Both the position numbers and the translations under genes were made by a program. 64,000 bases of DNA from Malania oleifera (taxonomy: Eukaryota > Streptophyta > Magnoliopsida > Santalales > Ximeniaceae). The stretch is from contig NC_080420.1 in the NCBI RefSeq assembly GCF_029873635.1, positions 30,991,032 to 31,055,031 on the forward strand. The letters are read 5' to 3'. How positions within the stretch are numbered: the stretch's first letter is position 1; the number at the start of each line of letters is the position of its first letter. Positions 33,384 through 43,599 of this stretch are shown piece after piece. The notes beneath the pieces were generated by a model. The model did not search any database, was not told the origin of the DNA, and saw only the letters and a program-made list of their open reading frames with translations.

Positions 33384-35090
33384 TCTGTACATTACTTGAC
33401 TTGAGTAAAAGCAGCTTGGTATTGGAAGGATGTCTCAACCTTAAATGCCATATATGTTGCTGAGTTTTATTAACAGAGAAAATAGATGAAACAAAAGAAG
33501 GAATAGAATTGCTATCGTCCAGCAGGTATAGGCCATTGCACTCTTTACCCAAACCAAGTGTGCTCCAGTGAGCAAGGTCCTGGATTAAACACAAATTACC
33601 AAAGAAAATAAGGCAACAAAAAACAGTTTGGTAAGTTGGCTAACTGATATAAGATTGAAGCTAAAAGATGGAACACAAAGAACATCATATAAGATAAGGT
33701 TTTCATTGATTTTGACAGTCCCAATATATGTGACTAAAGCTACCTCACCATTTGGCAAATTTACATGAGTGTTCATTTTGGCAATTATGGTGGTGAAACA
33801 AGACACAGAATGCACCATGTGGTCAGTAGCACTTGTGTGTATGACCCAATAAGTAGTTCCAAAACAAGTTTGATTAACTAATTTGGCTGAAAAAATGGAA
33901 TGTGTCAAATTTGGACTGAAAATAGGATTAGAAACAACACATGACATAGTTTCAAGGTAATTATTATTATCTTGAGGATGTGGTTTAGTGACAGCCACAC
34001 CAGTAATAGAAGGATCATCAGCAGATGAACACACATCAATAGCTCCAGAAACCAAATTTGGCAATCCATTACTAGTACTCACATTGGTTGCATGATAATT
34101 CTTACCAGAATTACTCTCGGCATTGAGGAAAGTCAACAATTGCTCACATTGAGCTTTAGAAATACGACATTGAACTGACACACTCTCAGTTGTTGTTCCT
34201 AAATTGCAAGTGACCTAATTAACACTTGATCTTCCTTTTGGTTCATATCCTAGTGGATAACCATGTAACTTGTAACATTTATCAATTGTATGTCCAAGCA
34301 TGTTGTAGTGAGTGCATAAAAGTCTCTCCCTTTTGTTGTTTCCTTTGTTCCAATAAGAATTTCTAGAGTTACTTCCCTTCGAATTGGCATACATTGTTAC
34401 TGAATCAGACTTGGCAGTGTAGTATCCTCCATGTCCTACATTCTTGTGAGACTCATCTTAAAGAACCAAGGCATAAATCTTGCTGATCGAAGGAAAAGGC
34501 TCCTGCATCAGAATTTGAGTCCTTATAGTCTCAAAATTCTCATTCAAAACCATCAAAAACCTCATAGCATAAATCTTGTCATGAGAAGCATTTAAGGTTC
34601 TAATGGCTCCACAGGTACACTTTGGTAATGGCTCCAGATTAAGCAATTGATCCCACAGCTTCTTGAATCTTGTGAAGTACTACTCTATAACTATGATCTG
34701 GTTCTAAGATATATTAGAGATTTTCTTTTAAATATTATAGATTTTAGGATCACTACCCTATGAAAAGAGTTTTTGCAATTCAAGATATAAATTGACAATG
34801 CATCATGTTGCTAGATGTATCAACATGCATGGAGTTGATCATCAATGAAATCACCATTGTGTTATAGCTTAACCAATCTTCATAGAAAAGAGATTCTAGA
34901 TCTGGCTCAACCATTAATCGAGTGACCAAGAATGATGATTCTTCATTCCAAGTAATGGTCGTGTAACTAAGATGTTGCCTAGATTTTCATTCGAATTGAG
35001 AAAATATGGATTTGTACGATTTGAAGAACTGGTTTCAATGTTTAATTTAGAAATACGATTCGTTTGATCACTCGATTCAGGAGAGGCCAT
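33384..35090 (-). pseudogene. Copia gag, protease and pre-integrase (truncated at the CACTA-2 border)
   Basis: Minus strand, start MASPESSDQTNRI at 35090. The N-terminal gag block is full of stops, then open from 34646 (LNASHDKIYAMRFLMVLNENF). A knuckle CTHYNMLGHTIDKCYKLHGYP lies near 34265-34330, with the second cysteine changed to tyrosine. KLHGYPxGY is the diagnostic sequence of the plant copia gag group (Retrotran_gag_3/UBN2). The protease reads HTSATDHMVHS near 33820, where the family has DSGATDHM, so the catalytic Asp-Ser-Gly is lost. PSFSFNLISVSQL follows. A frameshift leads into the GAG-pre-integrase HIWHLRLRHPSNTK (33400-33450). The gene ends abruptly at CACTA-2; integrase, RT and RNase H are not found on the far side. 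Confidence 0.85.
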
Positions 35091-35227
35091 GAATGATTTT
35101 CAAGAATTTAGTTGAGGAAGATAATCAGAAAAAAAAATTCAAGAATTTGATAGAGGGGGATGATCAAGAAATGAAAATATATATATATATATAGCTAGGA
35201 AATCAACCAAATTGTGCTCGTTGAGAA

Positions 35228-35239
35228 GCTCTGATACCA
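35228..35239 (-). other. Primer-binding site (TGGTATCAGAGC) of the copia element
   Basis: An exact initiator-Met PBS on the minus strand, between the gag leader and the LTR. Confidence 0.85.
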
Positions 35240-35474
35240 TGTCAAAAAACTGAATGCTCTTTCAGATTTCATTGAAGCTGAAGAAATTAGCAAAATTACA
35301 AAATGAATGAATTAAAATTACATATGCCCAGCCAATATATATATAAGAGCTGACTAAGAGATAACAAAAAATACAAAATAATTTTTTGTTGAAGGGTAAA
35401 TTGTTACAACCATTTTACTAAAACTATCAATGAATACAAATTAATTATATCACATGTAGCAAATCTTCATAACA
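35240..35474 (-). repeat. 5' LTR of the copia element (~235 bp)
   Basis: In minus orientation it starts TGTTATGAAGATTTGC and ends CAGTTTTTTGACA directly before the PBS. A TATATATATA promoter-like stretch is at 35333-35344. The outer border rests on the TG...CA rule alone. Confidence 0.65.
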
Positions 35475-35847
35475 CATACTCTGTTCTTAGATTGCTAACT
35501 TACCTTTCATTGTACTAATATCATTCCTAGCATTATAAGCATTGGTGATTAGCTCATTAAGTTTAACAATATGTAAGGGGTGCTAGTACATTTACCTAGT
35601 ATAGCTAAATTCTTGATTCCAATTTTAATAACTGCAGACGGAACTATTGGTTCTTTGGCATTGGCACAGGATTAATCTAAAACTAATCAACAAATAGTAT
35701 GAAGTAAGTGTACCTAAAAAAGTAATAAGTTAGTGACACCCTTATTAGAATTAGCGACAACAAAATAATAATAATAAAAAATCAGGACGAGGGCTCTGCA
35801 GCGTAGAAAAGTCATGTATGGCTCAACAAATGAACCTGACCCCTGAA

Positions 35848-35919
35848 AATCTAAGCCACGCACTCCAAATGAGATTAATGAACCCTTTTCGAATGTCAAT
35901 CTAAGCCACGCACTCCAAA
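35848..35919. promoter_or_regulatory. 22-bp direct repeat upstream of the RING-H2 gene
   Basis: AATCTAAGCCACGCACTCC plus AAA occurs at 35848-35869 and again, identically, at 35898-35919, 50 bp apart. This is 130-205 bp before the TATA box. A duplicated regulatory element or a local replication slip are both possible. Confidence 0.4.
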
Positions 35920-36051
35920 CGATATTTTTCCAAAGACTCGCTGCATCTCCATTCATAAATACCCCTGGTGTGAACGACACGTCTTTTCTCTGAGAGTGGC
36001 CCTACCACACATTCCATGCGATTCACACTTCTACTTTTATTTTCCCGCAAA

Positions 36052-36058
36052 TATATAA
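36052..36058 (+). promoter_or_regulatory. TATA box of the RING-H2 gene
   Basis: TATATAA in the context AAATATATAAATAC, about 70 bp before the chosen start codon. That predicts transcription from about 36083-36090 and a ~35-nt 5' UTR. The upstream in-frame ATG at 36063 would fall before the transcription start, so it is not used. Confidence 0.65.
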
Positions 36059-36122
36059 ATACATGCGCCTGCACCTTCAAGTCCCCAAACAAATCGTCCA
36101 GACTACCGAGAGAAAATTAAAG

Positions 36123-36635
36123 ATGGGCAGCTTCGCAACATACAGTTCTCCCTTCGTCCCTTCCCTTCTCTTCTCCATCCCCTTCTTCTTCCTATTCCTA
36201 TTCTCCAAGTTCTTCACCTGCATATTTCTCGTTGCCGCCCAGCTCAAATGGGCGTGGAACTTCCTCTTCCACCAGTCCCTCTTCCTGCACCGCGACGCCG
36301 TGTTCGGCCCGCCGCCGCTCAACACAGGGGAGAAGCTCGGCGTGAGGCCTTACAACTCGGCGGCGCGGCCCGGGGAGGAGGAGCTGGCGGCGGAGTGCGC
36401 CGTGTGCCTGTGCAGTATCGAAGAAGGGGAGGAGATAAAGGAGCTGAGGTGTGAGCATATGTTCCACAGCGAGTGCTTGGATAGGTGGATGGGTTACAGG
36501 AATGCCACTTGTCCCTTGTGCAGGGACTCTCTGGTTCCCCGGAGAATGGTGACGGAGCTGGGAGAGGAAGTGCTGGTGTTTAGGTTCTGCTCTTTTGGTT
36601 CCGGCGACCGGAGAACCATGTGGTGGCTGCGGTAA
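36123..36635 (+). CDS. RING-H2 finger E3 ubiquitin ligase, membrane-anchored (170 aa)
   Basis: This is the only intact host-type gene seen. It would transfer ubiquitin from an E2 enzyme to target proteins, probably at a membrane. Residues 11-40 are strongly hydrophobic (PSLLFSIPFFFLFLFSKFF), a signal anchor or membrane span. Residues 92-133 form a complete C3H2C3 RING-H2: C92-x2-C95-x14-C110-x-H112-x2-H115-x2-C118-x11-C130-x2-C133, with the E2-contact tryptophan of LDRWMGYRNATCPLC at 122. Length, the single short anchor and lack of introns fit the small RHA1/RHA2/BRH1-like and XERICO-like group of plant RING-H2 proteins; I cannot pick a member. The start has a good context (AAGATGGGC) and lies after the predicted transcription start. 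The gene is GC-rich compared with its surroundings (hence long shadow frames in it) and has no stop or frameshift. Confidence 0.9.
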   Translation: MGSFATYSSPFVPSLLFSIPFFFLFLFSKFFTCIFLVAAQLKWAWNFLFHQSLFLHRDAVFGPPPLNTGEKLGVRPYNSAARPGEEELAAECAVCLCSIEEGEEIKELRCEHMFHSECLDRWMGYRNATCPLCRDSLVPRRMVTELGEEVLVFRFCSFGSGDRRTMWWLR

Positions 36636-37451
36636 AGCCGGCACTAAGCTGGCAGCAGGAATTAAACAATTGCTTTCTTTCCTTTCTTCTTTTTTTGTTT
36701 TTATTTTCTGAAATGACGACTATGTAAATATTGGGTATTCGTTAAATTACGGTTTATATACCCTGTAAGGGAGAGAAAGGAAAAACATGTATATTTCCCA
36801 GAAGGGAAAGAGCATGTTCCTAATCGTAGGCATGCGAAATCCCGATTGGCAGTATGCATGGATCACACGCGTCATGCCGTCAAGTGCCTTCAAGATTTCA
36901 ACCGACACTAGTGGCCATCAAATGGTTTGTGCGACATAAACCACTAGGGAAAGGTGAAAATTTTGCTGGAGAAGACTTTGTCCATGATTAGAAGGACAAA
37001 GAGTAATAGCGTACATATATTCGTAATGCACCAAGTTACTCTTATTATTTTGTTTCTCTAGTTAGTTTAGTGTTATAATTATGTTGTCCAATAGTTTCAA
37101 CAATTATTATTTCCTTCTCGTTTGAAACCATTTGAATTGCCACCATAAGTAAATTTTGCTTCTGTACCTGACAATCATATGATGACTATAATACCTAAAA
37201 ACTCAAATTTTACTTTTCATTGAAAGTAATCATCTCATGCATAGGCTGATATTCAAATAAGAACCTCCAAAAAATATTTGAGTGTTCAAATAAAAGGTTT
37301 CAAGCATTTTAATACCAATACACAACCAAGTTAATTGGTACCACCACAATTACATCCCAAATAGAAACCTATAGTTTCTAATATCCAATATATAATAAAA
37401 CTAACCAGATAGGTTGTTAAAAATTACTTCTTCTACCCCCTCCCCCGTCAA
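36636..37451. other. 3' flank of the RING-H2 gene; no gene recognised
   Basis: AT-rich, with the presumed 3' UTR in the first ~150 bp (T-rich, then TATGTAAATATTGGG); no canonical AATAAA is obvious. No coding region or repeat is supported. Confidence 0.6.
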
Positions 37452-37658
37452 TTTTTTTTTTTTTTTTTTCATAACTCGGGGACTCCAACCATCATTGCGT
37501 CACATGGTGCGACACCAAACTCGGGGGTGAAAGTTGTCCGTCCATTGACGCACCTCTGATAATTTATCAGAGTAAACTCTCAAGGGAAAATCAAACTCAT
37601 GACCTTGGTATTACTAATGTGACAAGTCACCCTTACCATTTGAGATAATCCAGTTGGA
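37452..37658 (-). mobile_element. tRNA-derived SINE (minus orientation)
   Basis: On the minus strand it starts with an A-box-like CTGGATTATCTCAAATGGTA. A B-box-like CATGAGTTTGATTTTCC follows about 50 bp later, and the body ends in a poly(A) tail (T-run 37452-37469 on the plus strand). Spacing and tail are typical of plant SINEs. No clear target duplication is visible. Confidence 0.65.
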
Positions 37659-38454
37659 CTGAATGCTTACTATTGTTCTAATCCCAAATCTTACATCAAG
37701 GACAATGGAGATAGTATTCATAACAAGGTTCAATTTGCACATGAGAAAATAAAAAATATACAGTTACTTAGTTCAAACAAAATTATGCTCTATAGTTTTT
37801 TACAAAAATAAAATAAAAACTAAAATTGCTCTGAATAATCTAAAAACTAAATTAAAAAATTCACTTGCTTATAAAAAGATTTACACTATATTTAGGAGTA
37901 TGGATTTTGGACTTTGAATTTGAATTTGAGTGAATTTGGATAAAATTTAATACAATTATGTATTATATTTTATTTAAATTCAATTGTAAGGCGATTCCCA
38001 AATATAGGTTTCGAGAAAGGATGAAAATCTTCATCATGTAAAAGATAAGACAACAAATGTTACTCAATTCCAAACTAGTGGCGTCATAGCATTGAAGAGT
38101 TCATATCCATTTTTGGGAGTTGCTACCCTCATACATACACTTACAAATGCACAATATATTTCAGAATTGTTCTTTAGCACCCATATGTAATCCTTTTAAG
38201 AAGCTGATACATATATACTAGCTTCAACAAAAGAAAATAGCTACAAAAAAGTCTATAAAAAAAAAAATAAATTTAAACATGCATTACAAACGTTTCATTG
38301 ACCCACAACAATGACCATAGAAAACTAACACTAGAAAACTAATTGCATTTGATGAAGTAGCACAATAGGTAAATTCCCACACACCCCCATTCAACCTTAT
38401 TTGTTCTATTTGAAGACCTTTCCAACTTAATCTTACTGATGAGCTCCTATAAAG

Positions 38455-38790
38455 CACAAGCATCTTGGGTGAATACTTAGATATTTTGGAAATATTTTGA
38501 TTCAGTCAATATCTATTAAGTACAAGCATCTTGAATAGATGTTTAGACCCTTTTGGAGATATTTCGACCAAACTCATTTTATTGTGCCATGAGGTCTCGT
38601 GATAGCCTCAATTAGCTTCTTGGAGCACAAACATTTCGAATGGATGCTCAAACCTTTTATAGACATTTTGACCCAGTCTCATTTTATTATGTCACGAAAC
38701 CCTTTGATCTTAGTTTCCATGAGATTTTTTGAAACTAGAGCATTTTGGGTACATGCTTGGACCATTTTGAGGAATACATATATTGGTCAC
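38455..38790. repeat. Diverged tandem repeat, ~105-bp unit, about 3-4 copies
   Basis: Units begin near 38455, 38520, 38626 and 38720 with variants of GCACAAGCATCTTGGGTGAAT, followed by a TTTTGGAGATATTTTGACC and CATTTTATTGTGCCA segment. The 65-aa frame at 38599 is produced by the repeat and is not taken as a gene. Confidence 0.55.
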
Positions 38791-39435
38791 ATCTAATCAT
38801 ATAATTTTCCTATCATACTTTCATATTATGTATGATGGTCACAATTTTGTGTGCTTTTGAAGTTTTTTGGGTTTGAAGAAATTCGACCCTTGCATATACT
38901 AAAAAAGGAGGGCGGAAGCTCTTGATTCTCATACACCATGTTGATGATATATCGCTTGCTTGCAATAATTGTCACCTTCTAGATAAAATGAGGGCACCAT
39001 TGCCATGTTTTAACATGAATGGTTTTGATGATGCTTTTTAAATTTTTTACACATTGAAATCTATTGTCATAGATCTTGGCCTATTTTTGAATTATCTTAG
39101 TAGACTTATGTTTAGAGAGGTTTAAACATATTTAATATGCAATTTTATTCACACTATGCTAAGCCCTTCTTGAAAGGTGAGAAATTTTTTTGGTATCAAT
39201 GTCCTTACGATAATAATGATAAGAAATACATTAAAAAGACCTCTTATACATCAGTTGTGAGTAATCTTACATATACTCAAGTGTGCATAGTCTTGCTATT
39301 AATTATGCAATTGATCTCGATCTTAATCTCGATGAGCTTCTTTAAAATGTTAGGATGATGATAATAGGAAATACATTGATCATATTCCTTATGCATTTGA
39401 GCCTTATGTATATTCAAGTGTTCACCATCATGTGA

Positions 39436-39664
39436 TATTACTTATGCAATTGATTTAGTTCGAGAATTATGAACTTTTGACCTTAATCTTGATGACATTT
39501 CTTGATATCAACTTCAACATCTTGCCTAAAATGTTCTAACCATTTTAAAAGACATTCATGTTGATCACATTTTCCATGCAATTTATATACCTTAACCAGC
39601 TTTATGTTCTACTCGTGGAAATTTTGGGATATTGTGTTGTTGATTATTGGATGTGTTCTTATTA

Positions 39665-39702
<38 letters not shown>

Positions 39703-39737
39703 ATATATATACATACACACATACATACATACATACA

Positions 39738-39796
<59 letters not shown>

Positions 39797-40029
39797 TATG
39801 CAACTGATTTGATTTTAGGTTTATGAACTTTTGATCTTAATCTTGATGAAATTTCTTGAAATTGACTTGAACATCTTGGCTAAATGTTCTAACCATTTTA
39901 AAAAATATTTATGTTGATCACATTTTTCATGCAATTTATATACCTTAACCAGTTTTATGTTTTACTTGTAGCAACTTTGGATATTTGTGGTTGATTATTG
40001 GATGTGTTAGTTGAAAATTTATTAGTGTA

Positions 40030-40070
<41 letters not shown>

Positions 40071-40075
40071 AACAG
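39436..40075. repeat. Tandem duplication (~350 bp) containing microsatellites
   Basis: Two copies, 39436-39790 and 39798-40075, share ATGAACTTTTGA-CTTAATCTTGATGA, CAATTTATATACCTTAACCAG and GATTATTGGATGTGTT (39642 and 39993, period 351). Copy 1 ends in (CT)n, (ACAT)n and (AT)n runs (39668-39792); copy 2 ends in (CT)n and (CA)n. Confidence 0.8.
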
Positions 40076-40584
40076 AGTCAAGACTCTCAAATAATGAACG
40101 AAAATCACTTCTATTGATGATTATTACTACTATAGGTGTTATGAAAGTTCTTCAACCAAAAATCACTTTAGGACAAATCTTCCACTCTATCTCTAAACTC
40201 AATTATTTTTTTCTCAAAAAAGTTGTAATCCAAAAAGCATGTGCAACCCAAATTGTGAGACCCTTAGAAATTCTCCACCAACTCCAAATATAAATATTAA
40301 CCTGCCTATTTTGGCTTCATTGTGTATGTCAAACTTGCTATGGAAATTCCTTCTAATCAATATATATATAGATAGATAAGTTAGGTTTGGATGGATAGGT
40401 GGTCTCACTTTCCTTCGCCATTAGTTCATCTACTCGATTTTTGTTTGGTTAATTAAATTTTTTTTATTTTAGTTTATTTTATTAGTCTATTTAGATTTGT
40501 TTCTTATTTAACTTTGTTTGAATTTGTAGTCTTATATTGGTTGGTTGTTGGTGTTGTTTTTGGGAGACCTTTAATGTCATTTTT

Positions 40585-40680
40585 ATTTGTAATCTCCCAA
40601 TACTTGTCATGTAGTCACGGTATTCCTCCGCCAAAAGTGAGAGTATATCAATAAATAATTGGAGGTGCCGCCCTCCTTTA
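40585..40680 (+). repeat. Fragment homologous to the Tekay-like element 3' region
   Basis: GTAATCTCCCAATACTTGTC, CACGGTATTCCTCCGCCA and AAGTGAGAG match 9820-9890 with small changes. It is a short relic of a related gypsy element. Confidence 0.6.
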
Positions 40681-40912
40681 GTTATATATATATACAAGTT
40701 AGATGAAAACAACCCTGTAGATAACGGAACTTTTTCTTTACGTTTAGAGAGCATATTAGGTTTGAATTTGTGTTGGATATGGATAATGTAATATAAAATT
40801 GTACTAAAATTTATCCAAACTTATTTAAATCCAAATTTAAGGTTTGAAATATATACTTTCAAACCCAATATTAAGAATTCCATGGAACATTTTGAGAAAA
40901 AAAATGTTATTA

Positions 40913-40913
<1 letters not shown>

Positions 40914-40956
<43 letters not shown>

Positions 40957-41345
40957 GAAGAAGAAAAAGAAGGACGAAAGAAGGAATAGATAAAGTCCTA
41001 AGTTTGATTTTTTACAAAATTGTCATAATTTGTAATAAAGATTGTGATGGCAGTCATTTATTCACCCTAAATGTAATAAAATAAAAAAAATAAGGATCCA
41101 AATTAGAAAGGAGTTCTCAATAATCTCAAGTTTATAATAATAATAATAATAATAAGGAAAAAAGACACTTACCTTCCTCAAGATTTGTCAAAAAGACAAT
41201 ATTTGAAACATGTCATAAACCTTCTCTCACATTTGGATCTTTGGACATTCACATCCTCTCAAGCTAACTTACTATTAACATTCTCATGGAAGTTAAAATA
41301 TAATAATAATAATAATAATGATAATAATAATAATAATAATACTAG
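40914..41345. repeat. (TAA)n microsatellite cluster
   Basis: ATAATA runs at 40914-40955, 41138-41154 and 41300-41340 in AT-rich DNA. The 60-aa frame at 41185-41367 reads into the repeat and is not a gene. Confidence 0.9.
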
Positions 41346-41471
41346 AGGTGAGTATCTTTTGTCCTAATAATAATACATGTTAACCAATATAACAACAGTA
41401 ATAACATATTAAAATGAGAAATTATAGCCCTAATTGGATTTAATGTTTCCAATGAAAGGGAAAAAGAATAA

Positions 41472-41748
41472 GGGAAATTATAAGGGGGCCGGCCCCACCA
41501 CATGGAGGTGCACCTATGGTTTAAAATTTTGACACGTGGTATGGAGGGGCAGTTGAAGAGGGACGATGTTAATGTTGTCGGTCCCGTTTGAGTGAAAAAA
41601 AAAATTAAAAATGAATATTTTAGAAAAGTAAAGCACAGCTGGGTTCTTCTTCTTCGTTGCTGTCTCCCATATCTCCCTTCTTTCTGTGTCAAAATTTTAG
41701 AGGATAGGTGCAGGTCTACGTGGAGGGGCGGTTCCCTTATAATTTCCC
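41472..41748. mobile_element. MITE-like element, 277 bp with ~60-bp terminal inverted repeats
   Basis: The left end GGGAAATTATAAGGG and right end CCCTTATAATTTCCC are exact complements. Inverted similarity continues inwards for about 60 bp on each side, to TTTAAAATTTTGACAC and TGTCAAAATTTTAGAGG. There is no coding. A target duplication is not clear (left flank AATAA, right flank AACAT), so the superfamily stays open. Confidence 0.75.
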
Positions 41749-41879
41749 AACATTAGGTCCCCATTGCAACAACTTTAAAGTTCATAATTGTCATTGCATT
41801 CCAACTACCAGCGCTAATGGAATAGCAAAGCAAGTACAACAGCGAAACGAAATACATAAAAATAAAATAAAAGAACACA

Positions 41880-42420
41880 GAATTTATTAAGAAAGCATGC
41901 CCTTGTACATGGCGATCCACATGCATGAACAGAGAGCAGTCAATTTACATACTGCACTCGGCGAAGGATCCATCATCAAAAACGGCTGCTGCACGCCGTT
42001 GACGCTAAGCGAAGAAAAAAGTAACGAGTCGCTGACGGATGATGATGCCCGGTAAAAGTTGGGCACTCTGATGATTTTCAACTCACTATAAAAATTAGAA
42101 AAGTATTCGTAAGTCCCGGGGAGGCGGCGGTGCCTGCATCAGCTCAAGGACGACTTCTGCGGCGAATCTGACTGTACGCCTGTACATCCAAAGGATGCTG
42201 CTATTGTTAATAAAAGAAGAAAAGCTAAGCGCCAAACGAAGAAAAGCAAGGCTGGCCTCTCGAGACCAGACTTTGACTGCCTCTGTGTGTGTGAACTATT
42301 AACTGGTGCAGGTCACTTCACTGTCTCTACATCCCTGCAGCTTCCCTGCTCTTTCCTTCCAGCCTACTTTTGTGAACATCTCAGCTGCAACTCGTAGACT
42401 AATCACCCAAAAATAAAAAA
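41880..42420. other. GC-richer island with open frames on both strands; unassigned
   Basis: Base composition is richer in G and C than in the flanks. On the plus strand a frame from about 42113 to the TAG near 42400 is open for nearly 100 codons (CLHQLKDDFCGESDCTPVHP, then a Lys/Arg-rich KRRKAKRQTKKSK). It is preceded by a donor-like GTAAGT at 42109. On the minus strand a frame ends at 41887 (GVQQPFLMMDPSPSAVCKL) next to an AATAAA. I recognise neither. It could be a remnant exon or 3' end of a host gene. Confidence 0.3.
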
Positions 42421-42721
42421 GGCCGATGCATGCGTGCATCTTAAATCCCATGTTCTTGTAAAATTATTTCTTTTATTTTGATGCCTATTTTTTTTTTCTT
42501 AAAATAGTTATAAGTTAAAAGTGAAAATAATGTAACACTAAAAATCCATTATGACCTTATGGCAGTAAAAAAAAAAAAAAGAGTATATATCAAAATATAT
42601 TATAAAATTCATAAAATATTAATTAGAGGGCTAGTTACGTTCATTAATCTTTCGTGTTAATTAAGGGTATTATGAGCCTATTTTTTTTTTTTATGTAAAA
42701 CACGAAAAATAGAAGAAGATG

Positions 42722-42854
42722 GTCCTCTCATTAGGTCCTCCCATTCAATAAAAACACATCAAACAGTGAGTTTTATATGGTAGAACCCACATATAATATG
42801 ATAAAACCATTGTTTGGTGCATTTTGATAGAATGGAAGGGTCTAATGAGAGGAC
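42722..42854. mobile_element. Short MITE-like foldback, 133 bp
   Basis: The ends GTCCTCTCATTAG and CTAATGAGAGGAC are perfect inverted repeats. Inverted similarity extends through CCATTCAATAAAAACACATC and nearly to the centre. GAT flanks it on both sides (one base off on the left), a possible short target duplication. Confidence 0.6.
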
Positions 42855-43077
42855 GATCACATTAGTCCTCTTGAAAAACCTAATTTTGTTTTTCATGAAA
42901 CACATAGCAAGTGTCTTGCTCTGGAGGCTAATAAATGTGGAAACCACTGTTACATGTTTTATATATGAAAAATAAGAACATGGATGTGAGAAATAACATG
43001 TTCCTTATATAATCTCTCAACTTATAAACCGATCAAGAACTGATGCCTCAATTAGTATGATCAGATGTAGGCTCTAT

Positions 43078-43515
43078 TGTAGGATAAAATCGGTGATGAC
43101 CAATAAGGTTGCTCCCGGATCTCCGATGACTTGAAAAGGACAAAAGCAAAAAGGCTTGGAGGAATCAGGGTGTACTCCGGGGGATCACTCCGATGCTTAA
43201 GTAAGAGGGATGTTCTAGAGAGGTTGAATGCAACAGTAGAGTGAGTGATATGACTTACCTTGGCTCTTCCTCACATCCCTTCTTATAGGGGTTGGAGTTG
43301 ACCCTTGGTTTATCCGTCTTTATTGTGCGGGGGCGTGAATCGCTCTAAGGTTATAAAGTGTTTGCGTGCATCACTCGATTATTTAAGCCGCTGTCGTGGA
43401 TCTCTCCTCCTCTTTATTGGATTGGAGTTGATTGCTCTCGCCAGAAAGTTTGACTTGGGGGGTGCAGGCTAGGTGTTGACTCGCTCTTATTGGCTAGGTT
43501 ATTTTGGGCATATCA
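43078..43515 (-). repeat. LTR of the TAT-like gypsy element, in inverted orientation (438 bp)
   Basis: On the minus strand it runs from TGATATGCCCAAAATAACC (43515) to TTTTATCCTACA (43078), matching the right-hand LTR at 52852-55303, which lies on the plus strand. Next to it (43516-43575) is the minus-strand polypurine tract with AATTTGAAATTGAGGGGG, as in front of the right LTR. So this is a 3'-type LTR facing away from the gag-pol genes. Confidence 0.88.
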
Positions 43516-43575
43516 ATTGTCCTCCCACACCCCCCCCCCCCCCCCCGCCCCCTCAATTTCAAATTTCTATGGGAA
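43516..43575 (-). other. Inverted polypurine tract and last internal bases beside the left TAT LTR
   Basis: The plus strand shows a long C-run (43529-43546) and CCCCCTCAATTTCAAATTTC. Its reverse complement equals the PPT and preceding bases at 52819-52851. Similarity to the right-hand copy stops at about 43575, the apparent rearrangement joint. Confidence 0.85.
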
Positions 43576-43599
43576 CTGCTCTAGAGAGGCACTCATCTT

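Noticed and set aside
36063..36122. Extended N-terminus of the RING-H2 protein from an upstream ATG
   Set aside because: That ATG lies only 5 bp after the TATA box and so before the expected transcription start; the ATG at 36123 has the better context.
36198..36644. Long GC-rich frames overlapping the RING-H2 gene in other frames and on the minus strand
   Set aside because: They are shadows of a GC-rich coding region; they have no domain, while the plus-strand frame has a complete RING-H2.
39604..39807. 67-aa frame with Ser/Leu and Tyr/Ile/His runs
   Set aside because: It reads through CT, ACAT and AT microsatellites.
43529..43546. Homopolymer C-run as a structural G-quadruplex feature of its own
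   Set aside because: It is the expanded minus-strand polypurine tract of the inverted TAT LTR.
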